In this document: piece after piece, positions 1 to 8,401 of the stretch
Layout: every line of letters begins with the position of its first letter
Position numbering within the stretch: position 1 is the stretch's first letter
Assembly (NCBI RefSeq): GCF_011043735.1
Contig: NZ_JAAKGV010000021.1
Coordinates: forward strand, 1 to 64,000
DNA from: Methylobacterium sp. DB0501
GTDB taxonomy: Bacteria > Pseudomonadota > Alphaproteobacteria > Rhizobiales > Beijerinckiaceae
Length of the DNA stretch: 64,000 nucleotides
Reading direction: 5' to 3'
Notes under the pieces: generated by a model
Told to the model about the DNA's origin: nothing
The model's input: the letters and a program-made list of their open reading frames with translations, nothing else
Databases searched by the model: none
Position numbers and translations under genes: made by a program

Positions 1-910
1 CGTCACGCAGATGCCCAGATGACGTTCGCCTTCATCGAGCAGCATGCGACCACCTGGCCGGTGCGTCTCATGTGCCGCGTGCTCGGAGTGTCCTCCAGCG
101 GGTACTCCGGATGGCGAGCACGTCCCGAGAGCGCTCGTTCGGCGTCCAATCGGCAACTCTTCGACGACGTGCAGCGGATCCAGGCCGGGCATCAGAGGCG
201 ATATGGTTCGCCTCGGGTGCATGCGGCCCTGCGCGCGGAGGGCCGCATAGCCAGCCGCGGGCGGGTGGAGCGCCTGATGCGCCGTCATGGCATCCGGGCT
301 CTGGCGGGGCGCCGGTTCCGGCCCTGCACGACCGACAGCCGACACGACCTGCCGATCGCCGCCAACCTGCTCAAGCAGCAGTTCTCGGTCGCGTTGCCCA
401 ACCAGGTCTGGTTGGCGGACATCACCTACCTGCCCACGGCAGAAGGCTGGCTTTACCTGGCCGCCGTCCTTGATCTCGCCACTCGCAAGATCGTCGGCGG
501 GTCGATGCGCGACCACATGCGGACTGAACTGACGTCGACCGCTCTGATGATAGCCACCCAACGGCAGCGGCCGTCTGCCGGGCTCATCTGTCACTCGGAT
601 CGCGGCAGCCAGTACGCAGCGGAGGCTTACCGCAGGCAACTCGACGACATCCAGGCGATCCCCTCCATGAGCCGCGCGGGCTGCTGCTATGACAATGCCC
701 CGATGGAGAGCTTCTTCCACACCCTCAAGGTCGAACTTGTCCACCAGCGACGATGGGTCACCCGGGATGAGGCCCGGCGCGACCTGTTCGCCTCCATCGA
801 GAGCTACGACAATCGACAGCGCCTCCACTCGGATCTCGGCTCCATCACGCCCGAGCAGGCCGAGCGGAACGCAGGCTAACCCCCGTGTCCGCGGAAACGG
901 CGGAGGATCA
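1..910 (+). mobile_element. IS3-family insertion sequence, 3' portion
   Basis: This is the downstream part of an IS3-family element that begins outside the window. It holds the orfB transposase and, just after its stop, a G/C-rich terminus ending in GAGGATCA near 910 that looks like the right inverted repeat. A decayed copy of the same 3' end lies at 44853-45154 in the same orientation, which supports the boundary. The left end, orfA and any target duplication cannot be seen. Confidence 0.75.
19..879 (+). CDS. IS3-family transposase OrfB (DDE integrase domain)
   Basis: This is the catalytic half of an IS3-type transposase, normally made as an OrfAB fusion by programmed frameshifting. The protein has 286 residues. 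It has an N-terminal HTH_21-like region (residues about 45-100, with RRYGSPRVHAALR) and then an rve integrase core. The DDE residues are visible: Asp134 in WLADITY, Asp194 in CHSDRGSQY and Glu230 in APMESFF. All three are present, so the protein could be active if OrfA exists upstream. The start at 19 lies close to the window edge, and in the native element OrfB may be read from an upstream frame. A truncated relative with damaged catalytic residues is at 44853-45154. Confidence 0.9.
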   Translation: MTFAFIEQHATTWPVRLMCRVLGVSSSGYSGWRARPESARSASNRQLFDDVQRIQAGHQRRYGSPRVHAALRAEGRIASRGRVERLMRRHGIRALAGRRFRPCTTDSRHDLPIAANLLKQQFSVALPNQVWLADITYLPTAEGWLYLAAVLDLATRKIVGGSMRDHMRTELTSTALMIATQRQRPSAGLICHSDRGSQYAAEAYRRQLDDIQAIPSMSRAGCCYDNAPMESFFHTLKVELVHQRRWVTRDEARRDLFASIESYDNRQRLHSDLGSITPEQAERNAG

Positions 911-996
911 GCCACCAGCGCCTACTCTTCATCGGACACATCCGACGGGTAGGCTGGGCGATCAAAGGGCATAAACCACAGCGCCAAGCTTGCCAG

Positions 997-1953
997 TCAG
1001 TTCATAACACGCTCTAGGTGGGAAAGGCTAGCCTTCAGATCAGGCGAGAGGGGAAGGTTTGGGCTGCGGCCCGTCGCGGGGTTGGGGGTCAAGAACCACC
1101 TGTTGTAGATCTCACTCCACCGGCCGTTTGCGGCGCTGGCCTGCAGTCCCGCATTCACGGCTCGGGCGAAAGCATCATCCCCCAACGGAAGCATGATGCC
1201 GTATGCCTCCGTCGCGCCAAGCGTGTCCTCGGACATCGCCAGGTCATCCGACATGCCCCAACCCGCCATCACGCCGGCCAGCAGCACGTCATCCATCACG
1301 TAAGCGGCAGCGCGCTCGGATTTCACGGCGGCAAAGGCTTCTACATCTTCCCGGCAGAGCAAGATAGCGATGTGTAGGTTGCGCTGCCTGTTGGCCGCAT
1401 TCAATTTTACAGTTTCGGTGGTGCCGGCCAGGGACGCCACCGTACGTCCGGCGAGATCCGCAAAATTCTTGTAGCCGTTCCGCCGCAGCGACACGAAACG
1501 AGTCGCGGTGAAGAATATGGGTGTGCTGAAGCCGACCTGCTGCTGCCGCTCCGCCGTGATGGTGGTTGCAGCGCATTCCATGTCCATGCGCCCCTCCCGC
1601 ATCATCACGAAACGGGCTGCCATGGGAATAGGCACAAAATCGATATCGAGCCGCGCGACACCGAGATTTTGGCGGAGGCTGTCCACCACCTGCTGGCAGA
1701 GATCGATTACATAGCCTGCAGGTTTTCCATCCAGCAGGTCCGAGTACGGTGGGTAGCCGGCCCTATAACCGATCGTGATCCGCTTGGTAGCCGCGATCTT
1801 CTGCAGCACGGAAGGCCGGTCGTCGGCCATTGACGGTCCTGCCCAGCAGGTCGCTGCCACCATCGCCGAAATTATCGCCATCAAGGATCGCAGCCCACGC
1901 GGGAAACGTCCTCGCCCGTGGCACATTGCCCCATTCGCCATCGTTGTCGTCAC
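997..1953 (-). CDS. Periplasmic amino-acid-type solute-binding protein (SBP_bac_3)
   Basis: This is a family 3 solute-binding protein of about 318 residues. An N-terminal hydrophobic stretch (around residues 22-43, ending GPSMA-DD) is a likely Sec signal peptide. The mature part has the typical ITIGYRAGYPPYS opening and GKPAGYVIDLC, and later the AATTITAERQQQVGFSTP segment that marks polar-amino-acid binding proteins. No permease or ATPase gene lies nearby. Instead the gene follows a diguanylate cyclase by about 27 bp on the same strand, so it is probably co-transcribed. It may present a ligand to the periplasmic domain of that cyclase; this is inference. The start is uncertain: GTG at 1953, or an internal ATG five codons later. 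Confidence 0.85.
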   Translation of the reverse strand: MTTTMANGAMCHGRGRFPRGLRSLMAIISAMVAATCWAGPSMADDRPSVLQKIAATKRITIGYRAGYPPYSDLLDGKPAGYVIDLCQQVVDSLRQNLGVARLDIDFVPIPMAARFVMMREGRMDMECAATTITAERQQQVGFSTPIFFTATRFVSLRRNGYKNFADLAGRTVASLAGTTETVKLNAANRQRNLHIAILLCREDVEAFAAVKSERAAAYVMDDVLLAGVMAGWGMSDDLAMSEDTLGATEAYGIMLPLGDDAFARAVNAGLQASAANGRWSEIYNRWFLTPNPATGRSPNLPLSPDLKASLSHLERVMN

Positions 1954-1980
1954 CCTTCACGTGTCCCCGCCCGGCCCACC

Positions 1981-3435
1981 TCAGGCAGCCTTCGCCGCCC
2001 CATCGCTTTCGACCGGCATCGTCATGCCCGGCCGGTGCAGCGCGAAGCGGCCGCGCCCCTCATTCTTGGCAACATAGAGGGCGAGATCAGCTCGCTTGAG
2101 GAAAACGCTGCGCTCCGCGCCGTCCTCCGGTGCGCTGGCGATCCCGATGCTGATGCCAATGCTCACCGGTGAGCCGCCATACGCGAATGGACGCGCCATT
2201 GACGCCACGATGGCGTGTGCGAGGCGCTCGGCTCGCTGGACACCGTCATTCCCGTCCACGTGCTGCAACAGCGCGAATTCGTCTCCTCCCAGCCGGGCTA
2301 TCAAGTCGTCGGCCGACAGCAGAGGTTCGATGCGCCGGCTCACGTCAACCAGCACAGCATCGCCCGCCGCATGCCCCAAGGTATCGTTCACCTCCTTGAA
2401 GCGATCCAGGTCCAGCAACATTAGGTTGTAGGTGGCGCTACCGGCAGCCATTCGCTCCAGCGCCGTATCCAGAAGTGCGGTGAAGTGCGCTCGATTGGGA
2501 AGTCCGGTTAGGCTGTCATGGTGGGCGCGATGCTCCATCACGGCTGCATGCTCGCCAATCTGACGCAGCTGACCCCGTTCCACCACTGCACAGCGCAGCT
2601 TTTCGATGGCCATGGCGAGCCGCCCCAATTCGTCGGTTCGCTCCTGAAACGGAATCTTCACACCCGTGTCGTTGTCGGCCAAAGCGGTGAGAACACCAGT
2701 CAAGGCCGGGATCGGTCGGAAGGCGTGGCGCAGGGCGATCGCAACGACCAGAGCCGACCCGGCCAAAGTCACTATCATCAGCAGCGTGAGTGTCAGAAGC
2801 GCCTGGTTGCGAGCGGCCAGCAGCGCTTCAGCCGATCCGACGCTGGCCACCAGCCCTCCCATGAATCGCCCCTCCTTGGACAGGATCGGCATGAACCCCG
2901 CAAAATGCGTCGTTGATCCAACCTTGGTCCAACCGGTGAATAGGCGCTTGGGTGACTGGCCCTGGCGGTCGGGAAAGGAGAAGCGGAGGCCGGAGCCCTG
3001 GCCCTGGCTGTCGCTGAGGCTGGTGATTCTGCCGGCTTCATCCGCCGTCACCAGCCACACGTCCTGCCCCGTCTGCGCTGACGCAAGGGCCAGCACGTCG
3101 GCCGGCATGAAACCGGTCGTCACGATAGACTGATCGTCTCCCACAGGGCGGCCCGTCTCAATCCAGCCTACGCGCCCGTCTTGATCGATGTGGACGGACA
3201 CGAATGTGTAGATGCCGCGCAAGGCGGTGCTGGCCACTTGCGCGTAGAGGCGGGCATCGTGATCCCATTGCCGGGACTGGCCACGTACCATGATGAGCAG
3301 CGCTGTGCCTGCCCCCAGCGCATACGCCAGCATGACGGAGGCCAGCACGAAGACAGTGATCCTGCCAAGCAGCGACCGCGTCCAGGACAACTCTCGCGCA
3401 GCGGTATGATGGCTCAGTAACGGCAAGATGAGCAC
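1981..3435 (-). CDS. Membrane diguanylate cyclase with periplasmic sensor, HAMP and GGDEF
   Basis: The protein should make cyclic di-GMP from two GTP at the inner membrane. Of 484 residues, about 24-50 form a first membrane helix, 51-211 a periplasmic sensor region, 212-235 a second helix and 236-290 a HAMP linker. The GGDEF domain follows, with the exact active motif GGDEF at 383-387 and the DLDRFKEVND segment. The inhibitory RxxD site is not seen; SADD is found at that spacing, so product feedback is probably weak. The GTG start at 3435 is chosen because AAAGGAGGGGA lies directly in front. The solute-binding protein gene follows in the same operon. No EAL domain is present. Confidence 0.9.
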   Translation of the reverse strand: MLILPLLSHHTAARELSWTRSLLGRITVFVLASVMLAYALGAGTALLIMVRGQSRQWDHDARLYAQVASTALRGIYTFVSVHIDQDGRVGWIETGRPVGDDQSIVTTGFMPADVLALASAQTGQDVWLVTADEAGRITSLSDSQGQGSGLRFSFPDRQGQSPKRLFTGWTKVGSTTHFAGFMPILSKEGRFMGGLVASVGSAEALLAARNQALLTLTLLMIVTLAGSALVVAIALRHAFRPIPALTGVLTALADNDTGVKIPFQERTDELGRLAMAIEKLRCAVVERGQLRQIGEHAAVMEHRAHHDSLTGLPNRAHFTALLDTALERMAAGSATYNLMLLDLDRFKEVNDTLGHAAGDAVLVDVSRRIEPLLSADDLIARLGGDEFALLQHVDGNDGVQRAERLAHAIVASMARPFAYGGSPVSIGISIGIASAPEDGAERSVFLKRADLALYVAKNEGRGRFALHRPGMTMPVESDGAAKAA

Positions 3436-3650
3436 TCCCCTCCTTTAGCGTTAGACGACAGATGTTTACCGCAACTTAAAATCGATGGCCGCTCCGCGGA
3501 GATCATCAGCTTTTCCGATTTTAGTTAATGGAGCAGAGCCGCAGCAAATGAGTCTGGCGCCGCCGACCCGCAGGTGCCAGGCGATCACCGCGACAGTCCG
3601 GCGTGCCTGCGTCGCACTTGGGTTGCGGGCCGGGTCCGCCCGTTCCAAGA

Positions 3651-4695
3651 GATCGTGTCCCAGGGCGTGGTGTAGCTGATGGTGGCCCACCGCGACGACC
3701 GGCAGGGCCGGACCGGTCGGACTGCCAGGGAGGGCGGGCTGACGGGGGGATCATCGCCGATCGGGGCGATGCTTTCCAGGGTCATATAGCGGCAACGCTG
3801 CATGGCCCACTCGCCGCTCTGTTCGAGCAGGATCGCACCGACCAACCTGCGGATCGAAGGCACATGGGGGCAGAGGCCGACGACCTCGGTGCGCCGCCTG
3901 ATCTTGCCATCGAGGCGCTCCTACGGGTTGGTGGAGCGCAGTTTGGCGCAGTGTGCCGCCGGGAAGCCCATGTAGGCCACCAGGACGTCGGTCTCCGCCG
4001 TGTCCATCAGGGCTGCCAGCTTGGGCACCTTGGGCCGGAGCTGATCGGCCACGCGCCGCCAGTGCTGGCGGGCAGCCTCGTCATCGTCCTGGCGAAGGCG
4101 TTCACGCGTTCGTCGATGTCCGGGCACCGCCGGCCGAGCTGGCTCTTGGAGATGCCCGTCCCACCCGAGGCCTGGACGGGATCATCGACCGCGCGAGTTG
4201 AGATGCCCTGGATGAAGGCCTCCCGGATCACCGCGGCCAGCGCCTTTACGGTCACGCGGCGTGGCTCCAGGAAGCTCGGGGAAGTAGCTCACCGTCCGCA
4301 GCTTCGGGATGCGCAGCGCGACCTTGCCGGCTCGCATCTGCCAGTCTCTGTCGCGATAGCGGTGACGCTGCGCCAAGCGCTCCGGGTTCTTCTCGCCGTG
4401 GGCTGCGCCGGTCAGGCCGGCGACCTCCGGTTCCATCAGCCGCTGCGCGGCAGAGCCGATCATGGCGTGCAGCCCGTCCGCGTCAGCGCTCGTCTCAGCC
4501 AGCGCCCGCAGGCTCATCATGGCATCGGTCATCGGAGGTCTCCCGGGTTCGAGGTTGGTGGCTCGCAATCCGATCCTGACCCGTCGCCGCCGATGGCCAC
4601 CCCCGCGGGAGATCCCGCCTGCTACAGCGGTGCGGAGGGCACGCAGGCGGGATCTCCCGCTCTCGTCAAGCTACACCACTTCAAGGGACACAATC
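3651..4695 (-). mobile_element. IS256-family relic lacking the catalytic core
   Basis: A transposase gene on the minus strand is broken and internally deleted. From 4568 it reads the N-terminal half (RYRDRDWQMRAG, LRIPKLRTVSYFPEL). It then shifts frame to ALAAVIREAFIQGISTRAVDD and GTGISKSQ up to DERVNAFA. It then jumps directly to the C-terminal part (EAARQHWRRVADQLRP, AYMGFPAAHCAKLRSTNP), and in another frame to RRLVGAILLEQ and RYMTLESIAPI. Roughly 170 residues holding the DDE residues are missing compared with a usual transposase of about 400. Imperfect terminal inverted repeats are visible: GATCGTGTCCCAGGGCGTGG at 3651, and the reverse complement of GATTGTGTCCCTTGAAGTGG ending at 4695. No target duplication was found. 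Confidence 0.8.
3735..4568 (-). pseudogene. IS256-type transposase, frameshifted and core-deleted
   Basis: This is the coding relic inside the IS256 element. Family-specific segments occur in the right order on the minus strand but in at least three reading frames. The whole middle with the catalytic acidic residues has been lost at about 4090-4110. It cannot encode an active transposase. Mobilisation in trans by a complete IS256 copy elsewhere remains possible, because both termini are recognisable. Confidence 0.8.
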
Positions 4696-5029
4696 CGCCC
4701 CTCTCCGAAGTCATGCGCGTTACTGCAATAGCGGGAGATGCGGAACCGCTTCGCTGCAAGTCTTTCAGCTGGACTTCGAATCTCTTTCCGCTCTCGCTTC
4801 CGCCGTCCGGAAAAGGGGAATAGCTGGTGACGAAGCGGCCGTCTGGCGGCATCGCTCGTCGATCGTGGGCTCGGTGCCGCCGCCGTCGGAAAAAACTTGG
4901 GACACGCACGGTGCTCTTTCCCGATCAATCTGGTGAGGGCAGCCCGACAAAGAGTTCCGTCCCGACGACGAACACCGGCCGCATCCCCAGCACGGATGCT
5001 GCCCATGCAGGAGGAGCGGACCGCGTGCC
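4696..5029. other. Intergenic stretch without a recognised gene
   Basis: This stretch separates the IS256 end from the stop of the HAD pseudogene. No open frame with recognisable protein features was seen. It has no clear hairpin terminator or other repeat. It may be debris from the insertion event. Confidence 0.4.
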
Positions 5030-6326
5030 TCAAGCGAGCAGCTGAAGCTCCGTTTTGCCGAGCTTGATGCTGCTCTCCTGCGGCAGCCAATTTCCGCTCG
5101 ATTCCTGGCGGCCCTGCAGCACGTAGCGGGGGTTCGTCTCCTTGATCGTATCGGCGGCGATCTTGGATAAGTCGCCGATCTTGCCCTTTTTCATCCGGTT
5201 GACGATGAGGCCGAGCCGCGTATCTGAGAAGTCGCGGAGCATGTCGTAGTCCCCGTCGCTATCGCCTGCGACGAGCAGCGGACCGTAGCCCTTCTGGGCG
5301 AACAGCACCTGCTTGATAGCGGTGGTCTTGCCCGGGCCCCAGGTCAGCGGCCATCCCTTGCGGTAGACGTTCTTGAGCGTCTCACCGTCCTGCTCCAGGC
5401 GCAGGCCGATGACGTGATCGCGAGGGACGTTGTAGCCGTATTTCGGCAAAGTCGCGAAGACCGCAACGACGTGCTCAAGAGAGGCGGTGCAGACGTAGCT
5501 GTCGATGCCGTGGCGGCTGAAGGTATCCATCAGTCCACCAATCTCGGTGCACAGCCGGATGCCGTGGAGATGGCTGACGCTCACGATTCCGGACTTGCCG
5601 GCCCGCTCGGCCGGACTGGTGTACTTTGCCTTCACAAGCCCTGCCCCCAGGGCAATATCGTTGGACGCCTCGGTGAGACGCGACAGCTCCGGAACCGTCA
5701 TGTTCGCGAGCAAGTAGATCACCCATGGATAGCCGATGTCGACGCCATGAGTATCGTTGACAGCTTCGTACAGATAGTAGATCTTAGTCCGAAAGTCCTT
5801 GAAATGCGGCGTTTTCACGATGTCCGCGAGCGGCTGGTTGCCGGACATCCCCTTGTAGGCGCCGTGCAGCCATGCGTAATCGACATCGAGATCGGTGCAG
5901 ATCGATTCGAGGTCGACGGCCGCGCCGGCCGCGTTCTTGAATTCGTCGGAGAATTTGCCCGGCGGGGACATTCTGACGGATGATCGCGCCGAACTCGGCC
6001 GGAGTGAGGTTGAAGGACAGCGTGTTGATCTGATGCATCAGCAACGCCTCCTCGCAGTCGTTCATGATGCTGGTGTTGTCCCAGTCGAACACGGCGTAGG
6101 GCCGCCGCTTGCGGTCGTAGGTCGGCGCGGTGTTGCCGTGTTCGGCGATCAGCCGCGTCACGACGGCGTGGTTGCGCGGCGCCTACTTCGCCCGATCGAG
6201 GCCGACCGCCTCGCCGGTCCGCTCCGTGGCACGGGCGGTCGTAGTCGCGGTGGCCGTCGCGGCTAGCATCACGCCACCCAGGAAGCCGCGGCGCTTCATG
6301 GCTATCCGTCGAGAGTTGTCGGCCAT
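5030..6326 (-). pseudogene. Tat-exported HAD phosphatase, phosphorylcholine-phosphatase-like, broken
   Basis: One gene can be pieced together on the minus strand. It begins with a Tat-type signal (MKRRGFLGG from 6299, or MADNSRRIA from 6326). An in-frame TAG at 6183-6185 comes seven codons before the mature part. The HAD motif I YAVFDWDNTS follows, with TLSFNLTPAEFGAIIRQNVP. At about 5970-5985 one extra base in the GCCGGGCAAATT stretch shifts the frame. The rest (5971-5030, 313 residues) continues with GNQPLADIVKTPHFKDF and the HAD motif IV-like VAGDSDGDYDML. The order and motifs fit HAD phosphatases related to phosphorylcholine phosphatase. Two independent lesions make a pseudogene the best call. 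Readthrough or sequencing error cannot be fully excluded. Confidence 0.7.
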
Positions 6327-6424
6327 GTCGTCGCTCTTGCAGGGTGGAACGAGGGGAAGGACGCGGCGTGATCCGGGCTCGGCCGTGATGACGCGGTGAT
6401 CCGGTGGAGGCCGGAGCCGGGGGA

Positions 6425-7792
6425 TCACACGGAGGCGCCGCCATCCGCGAGCTTCTGTCCTTCGGCTTGGCGGGCGAGCAGGCTCGCGGCCACGGCCAGT
6501 ACCATGACACTGAGGAAGAGAACGAAGATCAGCGGATTGTAGACCACCAGGGCCAGGAAGCAGACCGAGGCGAGGGCGAGCGCGACGGCGGGGACATAGG
6601 GATAGAGCGGCGCCCGGTAGGGCCGGACCAGGGCCGGCTCGCGGCGGCGCAGCCGGAAGAGGCTCGCCATGCTCATGCCGTACATCACCAGGGCGCCGAA
6701 GACCGCCATCGTGACGATGCTGGCGGTGAGCGACTGGCCTGCGATGGTGACGAGGCTGTCGCTGTAGATCGCCACGATCCCGACGGCGCCCCCCGCCAGG
6801 GTGGCGATGTGGGGCGTGCGGAAGCGGGGATGGACGCGTGCGAGGGCCCCGGGCAGGAACCCGGCCCGCGCCAGGGCGAAGATCTGCCGCGAGTATCCCA
6901 TGATGATGCCGTGGAAGGAGGCGACGAGGCCGAACAAGCCGAGCCAGACCAGCATGTGAAGCCAGCCGCTCGAATCACCGACCACGGCCTTCATCGCCTG
7001 CGGCAGCGGGTCGTTGAGGTTGCTCAGGGTCCGCCAGTCACCCACGGCACCGGCAAACAGCATGACGCCGAAGGCCAGGGCGGTGAGCGTCAGCACGCCG
7101 CTGATGTAGGCGATCGGGATCGTACGCCGGGGGTCCTTCGCCTCCTCGGCGGCCATGGCCACCCCCTCGATCGCGAGGAAGAACCAGATCGCGAACGGGA
7201 TCGCGGCGAACATGCCGCCGACGGCCGCCAGGCTGAAGGTGCTCTCGCCGGCCCAGCCATGGGCGGTGAAGTTCGAGAGGTCAAAGGCAGGCGCGACGAC
7301 GCCCATGAATACCAGAAGCTCGACCACGGCCAGGATGGTGACGAACAACTCGAACGTCGCCGCGATCTGCACCCCGACGATGTTGAGCGTCATGAATAGA
7401 AGATAGGCGCCGAGCGCCGCATGCTTGGGGTCCAGCGCCGGGAATTGGACGTTGAGATAAGCACCGATCGCGAGGGCGATGGCAGGCGGCGCGAATACGA
7501 ACTCGATCAGCGTGGCGTATCCGGCGATGCAGCCGCCGACCGGACCAAAGGCACGGCGGCTATACGCGAACGGGCCGCCCGCCTGCGGGATCGCCGTGGT
7601 GAGCTCCGTGAAGCTGAAGATGAAGGCGATGTACATCGCGGCCACGACCACCGTCGTGATCAGGAAGCCGAGAGTGCCGGCGCTGGCCCAGCCGTAGCTC
7701 CATCCGAAATACTCACCGGAGATCACCAGCCCGACGGCGATGCCCCAGAGGTGGAACGCATTGAGACCTTTGTGAAGCCCGACATCCTGCAT
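6425..7792 (-). CDS. eat: Ethanolamine permease, APC superfamily
   Basis: An integral membrane amino-acid/polyamine/organocation transporter of about 455 residues with roughly 12 hydrophobic segments. It resembles ethanolamine permeases, with AIPQAGGPFAYSRRAFG near the N-terminus, WFFLAIEGVAMAAEEAKDPR in the middle and ASFHGIIMGYSRQIFALAR later. ATG at 7792 (MQDVGLHKG) is chosen over a longer frame because AGGGGGGAA lies seven bases upstream. The neighbourhood supports ethanolamine: a fragment of eutC lies just upstream and an AraC-family activator next to it. The ammonia-lyase itself is broken here, so the permease must serve an enzyme encoded elsewhere or is a leftover. Confidence 0.85.
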   Translation of the reverse strand: MQDVGLHKGLNAFHLWGIAVGLVISGEYFGWSYGWASAGTLGFLITTVVVAAMYIAFIFSFTELTTAIPQAGGPFAYSRRAFGPVGGCIAGYATLIEFVFAPPAIALAIGAYLNVQFPALDPKHAALGAYLLFMTLNIVGVQIAATFELFVTILAVVELLVFMGVVAPAFDLSNFTAHGWAGESTFSLAAVGGMFAAIPFAIWFFLAIEGVAMAAEEAKDPRRTIPIAYISGVLTLTALAFGVMLFAGAVGDWRTLSNLNDPLPQAMKAVVGDSSGWLHMLVWLGLFGLVASFHGIIMGYSRQIFALARAGFLPGALARVHPRFRTPHIATLAGGAVGIVAIYSDSLVTIAGQSLTASIVTMAVFGALVMYGMSMASLFRLRRREPALVRPYRAPLYPYVPAVALALASVCFLALVVYNPLIFVLFLSVMVLAVAASLLARQAEGQKLADGGASV

Positions 7793-8045
7793 CGATCGTT
7801 CCCCCCTGGATTCGCGTCCTGCCGTGTACGATCGAGGCAGCGGGACGAATGTCGTCTCGCCAGTTCGCATACAGGTGCGCGCGCCACCGCGATGACATGC
7901 AGCACGTCAGGCGTGGTCGTTGCGCGTTGATCGAATGGCCCGCTCGGTGGAAGGCCGTTCGAAGGGCGGCAGCCGGTCTCCCGGGCGCAACCTCATGTCC
8001 CTGGCAATTCCGTGCCCGGCTCCCCTCGAGAAGGGGCTCCTCGAT

Positions 8046-8327
8046 CCCGTCCTGCAGGCCGATGCCGGTGAGGCCGCGCCGCAGGGCCTCGCGCACGAAC
8101 CATGCCACCTTGCCGGCCGCCTGATCCGTGGTCAGGCCGCCCCGGCCATGCACGTTCGAGATGCAGTTGCGCTCGGAATCCCGCCGGCCGGGACGGGGCG
8201 CATAGGTCAGGTAGATGCCCAGACTGTCGGCGACGCTGAGGCCCGGACGCTCGCCGATCAGCACTACGCTGAGGCGTGCCCCGAGGCCTTTACCCACAGG
8301 ATCGCCGAGAGCGGCCTGACCTATTTT
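8046..8327 (-). pseudogene. eutC: eutC remnant (ethanolamine ammonia-lyase small subunit, C-terminal part)
   Basis: A single minus-strand frame encodes about 94 residues typical of the C-terminal domain of EutC: KIGQAALGDPVGKGLGARLS, VVLIGERPGLSVADSLGIYL, TYAPRPGRRDSERNCISN and FVREALRRGLTGIGLQDG. The N-terminal two thirds of EutC and all of EutB, which would lie at higher coordinates, are missing. The AraC-family gene now occupies that side. After LQDG the frame runs on without EutC similarity toward the permease. This is a deletion relic of a eutB-eutC-eat operon and should have no activity. Confidence 0.75.
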
Positions 8328-8401
8328 GTTGCATAGGGATCACCCTGTAGCCTCGCCGGGTCGGCTTTGATCATCCTGGCCCTTGCGAGGGCGAGCCGGA
8401 C

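Noticed and set aside
6404..7399. Long plus-strand open frame of 331 codons opposite the ethanolamine permease
   Set aside because: The translation is a G/E/D/R-rich pattern typical of an antisense shadow of a membrane protein gene in G/C-rich DNA. It has no family features.
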